From Toxorhynchites rutilus septentrionalis (Eukaryota > Arthropoda > Insecta > Diptera > Culicidae): a DNA stretch of 64,000 bases. The notes under the pieces are model-generated. The model searched no databases, was not told the DNA's origin, and saw nothing but the letters and a program-made list of their open reading frames with translations. The translations under genes were made by a program, and so were the position numbers. Positions 56,106-64,000 of the stretch are shown piece after piece. The stretch is from the NCBI RefSeq assembly GCF_029784135.1, contig NC_073744.1:77231935-77295934 (forward strand). The letters run 5' to 3'. Position 1 is the stretch's first letter; every line of letters starts with the position of its first letter.

Positions 56106-57796
56106 TTGGGTTGGGGAAAATGAAATGTCGTATATTGTCAATATATGGCAACATTTGAACATATCTTGTGTTGCACTTATTGCATCGGGTCATACTATAC
56201 TGCTATTTAAAGACGACAATCTGTGCTACAAGTATCGTTTTGACAGTGTTATGATTGTCCTTTTCAGTCTCAAGTTATAGCGTGTCAAAGATGGAGTCCA
56301 CCAAGCAAGAAATTCGCCATATTTACGTTTTTACTACCTGCGAGGTAAAACTGCAACGAAGGCGGCCGAAAAAATTCGTGTAGTTTATGGACCCGATAGG
56401 GGAAAAGGGAGGAATTTGGACCACCTAAGCAAATTGCCTAATATTTACAAACCAATACGGTCTAAATAAAAAATGTCACATTGTATACTGAGCTACACTT
56501 GTTTTCTCTCAATAAATAATGTTTAATCATTCTATGACGCTTCAATCTATGAAATATATCATAAAATAAAAGAGATGATTTTTGGACATTAAAATTTGAT
56601 GCGGGGTGATTTGGACCGTCTGTGGGGTGATTTGGTCCAGTGTGTGTTTCATCGAAAAAAACATTCTTATGTTTATGTAAAGTATTTCGGGATAATGTTA
56701 CAATCAGTAACAATGTTTTGAGATCGATATCAGGTGTCTTGGCCAGATTCCAGACCAGAAAAGTTAGGTTGACAACATCTCGAATTCTGCATGAATCTTT
56801 TCACGGTTGGTCGAGCATTTTCAAACACTTTTGATGCTTGGTCAAAGAAAATCCGTTCTCGATGGCCTGTGTTGCTCTTTCAAGCTCCTCCTTCTTCCAA
56901 CGTTATCTGTCCATCCTCTTTTTGTAATTCAGTGGCATCTGGAATCAATTAGACCAAAGAAAAGTCTCAAACCTGTAGGACCAATTCACCCCACAGAAAC
57001 GTGTCCATGTCACCCCACACAACATGCAAAAATTAAAATGCAATTAATTTAATTTATTTATTATATTATTTAGTACTTGCTGTGTTTATGCTACCGTTTC
57101 CCTCTACTTATGAAGTTTTACCAAAGTTTTTTTGCTTTAGGTACATACGGTTCAACAATAGAAGGAAATGACATTATAAAAAATCCAAGTTGAGCCGTAA
57201 TTTTTGAGATAAAAGGGTGGTCCAAATCACCCTATATGACCAAATCACCCCATGTTACCCTACTGTAACGATTTGCACAGCACAGCGTTGGTTTGATCGA
57301 TTTCGTTCTGGTGTAGTGGCTGTCGAAGATACTCCCCGTACTGGTAGGCCAATCGTCGTGGAAACCGATCAAATCGTTGAAATCATCCAAGTAGACCGGC
57401 ATGTGAGCACTCGCTCGATTGGCCAGAAACTGGGTATAGACCATAAAACCGTTTGGAACCATTTGCAGAAGATTGGAATCCAAAAAAGCTGAATGTATGG
57501 GACGAGTGACGCAAAAAAATCTTTTAGACTGAATCAACGCCAGCGATGCACTGCTGAAACGGAACGAACTCGACACATTTTTGAAGAAGATGGTGACTGG
57601 TGATGAAAAGTGGATCACGTACGACAACCTAAAGCGAAAAAAGTCGTGGTCGAAGCGCGGTGAGCCAGCCCAAACCATCGCCAAGCCCGGATTGACGGCC
57701 AGGAAGGTTTTGCTGTGTGTTTGATGGGATTGGAAGGGAATCATCCACTATGAGCTGCTCAACTATAGCCAGACCCTCAACTCGGTTCTCTACTTA
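56106..57796 (+). mobile_element. Mariner (3'-truncated), inserted in a LINE and itself interrupted
   Basis: It starts 'ttgggttggggaaaatgaaa' after TA (56104-56105). The coding start at 56291 reads MESTKQEIRHIY, shifts frame, and continues KTATKAAEKIRVVYGPD up to 56396. After an inserted MITE it resumes VTICTAQRWFDRFRSG, EDTPRTGRP, STRSIGQKLGIDHKTVWNHL, TGDEKWITYDN-like codons split by a stop, and RKVLLCV. It breaks off at 'LNSVLY' near 57796, before the second and third catalytic Asp blocks. It is similar in type to the mariner at 33852-35124. Several stops and frameshifts are present. Confidence 0.85.
56399..57260. mobile_element. TA-flanked MITE nested in the mariner
   Basis: The mariner codons ...GA-TA|insert|TA-CTGTAACG rejoin perfectly if the insert and one TA are removed, so the edges are exact (TA at 56397-56398 and 57261-57262). 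The ends share 'aatttggaccacc' (left) and 'gatttggaccacc' (right, reverse complement). The motif 'ggggtgatttggacc' recurs inside (56606, 56626; inverted near 56985 and 57247). ORFs inside are short and unrecognised. Confidence 0.9.
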
Positions 57797-57989
57797 TTTC
57801 GCTACCCTATTTCGCTTTTCATATTGTAGTGATATTTCCACTTCAAGGTTTTTACAAATATCTTTGTATATGGTTAAATTATCCAAAGTTCCTCTTGCTT
57901 TGTATCTTTTATGATTTTTTACAGATTATCATCAAAAAATTAAACAGCTTTGCAACAGCTTTTAGTATAAATGATCAATTTATATCATT
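57797..57989. other. Junction tract
   Basis: Sequence between the truncated mariner and LINE coding; not assignable. Confidence 0.3.
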
Positions 57990-58640
57990 AAGCTTACAAT
58001 TAATTTACTCGTAGTCTGCTTTTTTGAAATCAAAATTTATCTCAAAATCACAATCGGCGGGGCGTGTACTTGTGCTATCGATAAATAAAGAATATTCTAT
58101 AGCGGTGTGGAATTTTTTGTTTTCCCAAAGAGGACATTCAGCTTTCGAAACATGGAAATCTTCTGTGCAATTAGTAAACAACAAGTCTAGGAAACAATTT
58201 AGTTCATTTGGAATAGGATTGATTTGACATAGATCTAGTTGGCTTGTTTTATCGAAAATAAGTTGCAATGTCTCATTTTCGCCTACAATCTTGAATAAGA
58301 TTGATTCTTTCTCCTCGTCTACAATGAAATCAATTGTATTTTGATTGAAGTCCCCGTAAATATGGATTTTAATTTTAGGTTCGAGATTATCAATAAATCA
58401 ATGGCCATTAATACATACTTTCACCCACACATCATCAAATTCTTTAAGTTGTTCACTAGGAATACGAACTGCGTTTAACAGGGCATTAACAGTAATGAGT
58501 ACACCCCTCCCCTCCCGATTTTTTATCACATAATGACAAATCTCGATCACACCTAAACAGGTTAAAATTGCTACCAAATAATTCTTCACTTCTCACTGCG
58601 TCGTTCCAACTGGTTTCAGTGGCCAGTAGGATTGTACATG
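57990..58640 (-). pseudogene. LINE apurinic-type endonuclease domain, fragment
   Basis: Minus frames read ATETSWNDAV near 58600, then GRGVLITVNALLNAVRIPSE, FDDVWVKVCI and LDLCQINPIPNELNCFLDLL with FTN. These match the order of APE endonuclease motifs in Jockey/CR1-type retrotransposons ('TETWL', 'GGGVLIAV', 'V-I', 'LDL-F'). Frame changes separate the pieces. Orientation agrees with the RT fragment at 55490-56103. The RT amino-terminal part is missing. Confidence 0.75.
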
Positions 58641-58700
58641 CAAGCATTAACTGTTCATATATATATTTGTTTCATTTTCGCCGTAATACGCATTTATATT

Positions 58701-60892
58701 GGGCCTGATCACGAACGTCACTTCACGGTGAAAACGCGTAAAAACGCAGTGAATTGTATACAATGTTATTACGGCTGCCACCGTGTGTGTACAATTCGGA
58801 AGAGTTCATCCGTCGTGACAACTTTGATGAACTCGGTGTTATTATGAATATCACGATACTGTCACGTCACGGGAAAAAAAACAGGTATATTCGTCACTTG
58901 TGTTTTAGATGGTGAAAGCTAGTCATGCGGAATGGAGAAAGTTTAATTTCGGATTTATGTAGCTTTTTTGCTGACATTTTGAATCTTGTTTTGCTTTTTA
59001 AGAAAGAAAAGATAAACACATAGAAATTTACCCGCTTGGTGGCATTTTTAGAACGAAATCCTGACGTATCCAGAGGACGTAATTTTGTTTATTTGGATTC
59101 AATAAATGTGCTATGGGATGTAATTGAGGACTAAAAATGTTGCTCCCGTAGACCGATTGAAACATGGCGAAAGGTCTAATTTTGATTGTCCTAAATGAAT
59201 AGAATTTTTTTGTTTCTATTTTAAGGATTAGACTAACAGAGAGTTGCAACCCCAAGAAATAGCAATGGAGGCCACTGGTCCCTAACCCGATCATTATGAT
59301 TGCTAATGCATAATATTGATTTTTTGATATTTTGAATATAAAATAATAACTGTAATGTTTTCCCAACATTGCAGAGCTGGTTTTTCTAATTCAAACATTC
59401 GCAATTGGTAGACAAGACCCGAATCAGGACGATAGTTACATCGAATGAGGCCTTTGATCTTTTGTTTTTACGTAATTGATATTTTCAACGATATTGTTTT
59501 GAAGACATCCTTTGAATGAAAGAATTTTTAAGTTTCAAATAAGGAAAAAATGAATCTATCTTTGCAAAGCTTTTAAATTAATAATTTTTAAATTATTCTC
59601 TAGTTCTTTTTCCATAATTTTGATATCCGTCTAAAGAAAATCTGAATCATTTTCTGCTTTTAGCAAATTCCTTGAAACTCACCAGATGTTTCATATGAAA
59701 ATTATGCTTCTTCTTATATCAAATCTCATGTCCCTTATATCAAATTACACGAGAATGGGAAGGATGAGAGGATTAAACTTCAGAATCCCATATGGAAGTA
59801 GCTCAGATTATACTGATCTTGAGATGGATAAATTCGGGTTTATTCTGAGGTATAGAAGATATTATTGTTCATCAAAATTGTAGAAACGGTTCTTTAAAAA
59901 TGATTTTAACGTTGACCTATACTGAATACCTCTCACTATTCAAACGAGTAAGACAGAGCTGAGTACAAGAGTATGCGAGATATCGATTATTAAACTCATG
60001 ATAGTCATGCTTTATCTCTAGAGTAATTTATAGAAAGAGGAAATAAAATTACATTCCCATATGTTCAACAACTACATTATTCAAGAGTAACCAAGTATTC
60101 CTCCTCATCTTTGAACCAGCGTTTGATTCAGCAAACTAACGCACCAAGCAAATGATTCTTGGAATGAGTCCGAATAGTTGACATTGAAATAGCGAATCAT
60201 CGAGGTATAATCGCAAAGTTGTCATTCTGAAACATACGTTGAATTAAATGGAATATTCTCTCATACACTTATTAATTTTACCTACATAACGTTCAAACGT
60301 CCGAAGTTATGCAACCGGCATATCGTTCAAACGCCCGAAATTATGCAACCGACATGTCTCTTATAAACGGGAATGAACACTTTCATATCACCGAGTTCAC
60401 TTTTACACGCAACTGTCCGTGAAAATGATGATAGACAAAAAGGCCCTGATTCTCGAATACACTTCACGGTGGAAGCGAAATAAACGGCACGCCATTGAAC
60501 TACGTTTTACGAGTTAGTGAAGTATCGAAGATAATAATGAGTTTTCAGGCAGAATGAGCACTTATCAAATAAAAAATCAATAATGAAAATTAACTTCTTC
60601 GTATCAAACTGGTATTCAATGTGAGTGGAAAACTTTGTTTTCTTCATGTGATATAATAATCTCATACAAAAATTTTATCTGAAGATAATTTGATATTATA
60701 ATGATAAGTTTAGGGGGAAACTAATCTCGTATCCAGATGTCGACACCGTACCGTTGTCATCGCGGATACATTTCATTCCGTTTCCACCGTGAAGTGTATT
60801 CGAAGTGTATTCGAGAATCAGGCCCAAAAAGATTAAGTGAAGTGTAAGTGACGTGAAAGCGTTTGTGACAGTGGTGTTCGTGATCAGGCTCA
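58701..60892. repeat. Outer inverted ends 'gggcctgatcacgaac' enclosing a MITE
   Basis: 'gggcctgatcacgaacgtca' at 58701 is mirrored by '...gtgttcgtgatcaggct' ending at 60890. The ends resemble those of the MITE at 60442-60825. The intervening 1.5 kb has no coding similarity (a 65-residue frame at 59686 is unconvincing). This may be one element expanded by insertion, or two half-copies. Confidence 0.5.
60442..60825. mobile_element. 384-bp MITE
   Basis: The left end 'ggccctgattctcgaataca' plus 'cttcacggtgga' is mirrored at the right end; the right copy repeats 'gaagtgtattc' once more. It lies between A-runs ('aaaa' on both sides). No ORF. Confidence 0.85.
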
Positions 60893-61842
60893 TTATTTCA
60901 TTCATACTACTTCTGTAAACAGGATGGACTAATTTTCTTGCAATTCAATATTCGATTAATAAAGTAATGCATTCTATAGCAATAAATAATTGTAAGGTGC
61001 TGTACTTAATTTATTGATTATTTGTTTGGTAATTATGTGCATTAGAAATGTAATTTTTCTAAGAGATACTGAAAAATTACTCGGATCAATAAGTTCAGTA
61101 TTTCAGTGTTTCTCTATACAGCAACCAATCAAGAGTATAGTCTTAGTGCTAAGACTGAGAGTTAATATGAAAATTTCGTTGCTTTGAGAATGATTTGAAC
61201 CACTCAGTGCCAGGATTTAGTTTGCTTACATTACAACTGTACTGTGTAGAAATATGTATGAGAAACAACATAATGAATAGTGTATTTACTGCCTGTTTTC
61301 AGGCCACCGAGAATAAAAATTTAAACTATTCGTGTTTTTATCCCGAAATGAAAAGAGAGTTGGATCTCATCTTGTCATTGGAAAATTCTGACGATGCGGC
61401 ATTCTACAAATTTCCTTGTTAACCTTATTTTATGATATATTTCAACAGAAGTGTATGTGCCTTTAAAATATATGTTCAAACATAAAGGATGGAAACTAGG
61501 CAACTGTTGCACAAATCTGGCATACAAAGACATTCTGAAGACCTAGATAGATTCCTCCATGAAGAAAACACAGGAGGTCTTTTTTTCGAAAAAAATATCT
61601 TGCACAACTTGCACAATTTTGATCAAACCGTTTATTTGAGTAACTTGGGTCTCGTTCGATTTAAAATTAATTTGGGGAGCCCACTCTAGGTGTCTACAAC
61701 AAAACACATCATATCAAATTCAAGTGAATTCGGTATATTTTATTTCGGTTTATTTCTGTCAACGGTTTTTTTTTCTGTAATAAAATGTAACAAACAAAAT
61801 TTAGCTTTCATCTGTAATCCCTAAATTCAATTAAGATGATTT
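60893..61842. other. No gene recognised
   Basis: AT-rich. A 75-codon frame (61195-61422) and a 66-codon frame (61489-61689) are unsupported. Confidence 0.4.
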
Positions 61843-61975
61843 AGATTGCAGATTCTAGTTTCCAGATTCCAGTTTTCAGATTCCATATTTCGAGTTCCAA
61901 ATTCCAGATTCCAGACTCCAGACTTCAGGTTCCTGAATCCAGATTCCAGATTCCAGATTTCAGATTTCAGTTTCT
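61843..61975. repeat. 7-bp minisatellite, unit 'cagattc'
   Basis: About eighteen imperfect tandem copies of cagattc and close variants. ORFs through it on both strands are periodic artefacts. Confidence 0.92.
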
Positions 61976-64000
61976 TGACAAAAGCAGCTGATGTTTGGAA
62001 ATTAATTTCAATTGATGTGTACATGATGTGAGAAAACTATTCACACTGTTCACTGGAACCTATATATTCCTATGATGCAACAGATGCTTTGATGTCAAAG
62101 TTCCGACCAGAATTTCAGTGGAAATTCGTAATAAACTATGCACAGTTGGTAGAAAATCGTGCAACTATTAAATTCCAGTCTCCTTTTTTGCTACCCATCC
62201 AGAGTTATACTACGAAAGCGTATGAATAATCATAATATCGCTCATCGGTAATAATTGAAAACCAATTTTGAAATATGCAAACAAGAACTGCACCATCTAA
62301 GCTAAATCCACAGTGCCGTTTCAGTGCGGCTCACAACTAATAAAACGGATTCGGATAAATCGGTGATTTCCACCCGTCCCAAACATGTTTCCGCAATAAT
62401 TGAAATACCTTCGTTGTGCCAAATTATTCAATATAATCTACGGTAGAGCATGTTTGCCGTCAAGTTCATTATTGATTGACAAATACACGCGCGTGGTTTG
62501 ATAAAGGTTGATTAGCTCGGGACGAGAGAGTTGATGCCATTTTCACAAAAGTGCACTGATGCTGCTGCTTTTGCCCTTCACTTTAATAGCCTCCTACATA
62601 ATTGAATAGCGAAGTGATGGGTTATCAGTGAGAGCTGCGCCAGCATCAGTTCATCACTTCGTAGCTCTGGAGCCGGTTCTGCAAATTTCGCACAAATTCT
62701 GCCAATTAGCAGTGACTTTACTACTTGCGTCTTTTTCCCCATTCTGTCAGTAACTAAGCATTCTTTCTCTTCTATCTACTCTATCTACCCACCCTCGACT
62801 TAAGTGACTGATACTGTCGGGGAATACAATTAGCTCAATTCGATTTTCCCGCATCAGGACACCGAGCTCCATCCCCGCTACTCGACCGAGGCCACACCAT
62901 GTTTCCGCTACTCAACGCAAGCAATGATTATTCGTATTCACAGGGTTTTCGCTGGGTTTCCACCAGCTGTCTGCTGATTGGCCTGACAGCTGACAGAGGT
63001 GACTGCTGGGACCAAGTGGGGGAAAGGTGGAAAAGTACACGAGAATCAGATTCTTCATTGGCGGGTTTGCCTGGCCGAGTGATTCATTCGCTACTGCGAT
63101 GCTTGAATTGTAATTGATCGCAAAGCAAAGCATGGTTTCGCTTAATGCACTTGATAAATTAAGGGGAAAAAACAGAGAATTGGTCTAGATTTGCTCAGCC
63201 GATGGGAAAGGGCACCGAAGCAATCAATCGTGCTGCTGGGAAAGTGGGAGCGAACAAACAAGGAGAGCGGGAATAAAAAGTTTTCGTATTGATTTTGCAT
63301 TTTGCTTGCTGAGTGTGGTTTGCTGAAAGTCGGGGAATCACAAGAACCGCTTTGACAGTGGCATTGAAGATCGAGCGGGGCCTTGGGCATTGAAGATCGA
63401 GAATATTATATAAATACGAATTTTTAAGCCACCTGATTTTGTTTCTGGAATTTCACTAAAGTTACAAATTGCTAAGCAGGGCGAGGCTTATGTCCTTATA
63501 CACTTCTATCACATCATTCTAAAGTTTATGTTTACTTACTTTTTCTATTAATAGACTTTAACATGAATTCCATGATTTAATTTTATTATTAATTGATATC
63601 TTATGTCGTTGTTTTTGTTGAAGGCCACAAACGTTATCGCTGTAAAACAAAATATGTTTATCGAAGCAAAAACTCATCCGATGAGCAATCAGCAAATTGT
63701 ATTATTCCGAAAAAATATGCGCATAAGTATCCGGAAGCGATATATCTTGAGATATTCAACTCGAATAAACTTTAATCAGTTTGTGTCACTCACTCATAAA
63801 GATTGCAATCAATAATCAATTAAGGTTTTCAGCGGATAGTCTTCTCATTCTCTTATTCTCATCCTCTCATTTTGCCACAATATTTATAAAACTTAATAAG
63901 TCATAGTCCAATCGTCTACTGAGTCAATTTTCTTATTTATTTCTTGAATGTTTCAAAATTATAATTACATTCCAAACTTTTAAGACTATTAGGAGAGGGA
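61976..64000. other. No gene recognised; TE-poor block at about 62.4-63.4 kb
   Basis: A more complex tract with short unsupported frames (62899-63117 and 63142-63390), then AT-rich sequence to the end. 'catgatttaattttattatt' at 63569 recalls 'catgatttcattattattat' at 158, both leading into 'aattgat', but the similarity stops there. Confidence 0.35.

Overview
This window looks like nuclear DNA from a dipteran insect, most likely a culicine mosquito. It is AT-rich and almost free of long open frames. It is crowded with decayed Tc1/mariner transposases, foldback elements, Helitron-like ends, a tRNA-derived SINE and non-LTR retrotransposon fragments. The mosquito assignment is inference from this repeat style and from frames resembling DD37E-type transposases. 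No bacterial, phage or viral gene organisation is present.

Layout. 1-12 kb: a foldback repeat, a DD37E-like transposase relic, a pair of inverted minisatellite arrays, then TE-poor sequence. 12-20 kb: a bounded Tc1-like element with IR/DR ends, enclosed by the two halves of an inverted duplication (11.7-12.6 and 20.2-20.9 kb), plus the first copy of a repeat whose ends carry a 'tgtctcaaattccgaaca' motif. 20-31 kb: a LINE fragment, several Tc1/mariner relics, one element nested inside another, and a SINE with a perfect target-site duplication. 31.7-33.5 kb: a TE-poor, GC-richer block that I read as a divergent promoter. It holds a leftward ATG-free leader exon (Inr, DPE, strong splice donor) and, 0.9 kb away, a rightward first coding exon encoding a signal peptide. 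33.8-44 kb: an irritans-like mariner with one frameshift, a deleted mariner, a second SINE, a Helitron-like fragment and a DD37E-like relic. 45-52 kb: a deep transposon nest. 52.7-55 kb: TE-poor sequence with a candidate recursive splice site on the minus strand. 55.5-58.6 kb: a LINE interrupted by a mariner that is itself interrupted by a TA-flanked MITE. 58.7-64 kb: MITE ends, a 7-bp minisatellite and unremarkable sequence.

No complete host gene is visible. If the exon calls are right, the window covers the 5' ends and giant first introns of at least two genes transcribed away from each other, with transposons filling the introns. No RNA, alignment or database search was available. Gene-level calls are therefore hypotheses, while transposon boundaries rest on repeats and target-site duplications readable in the sequence.
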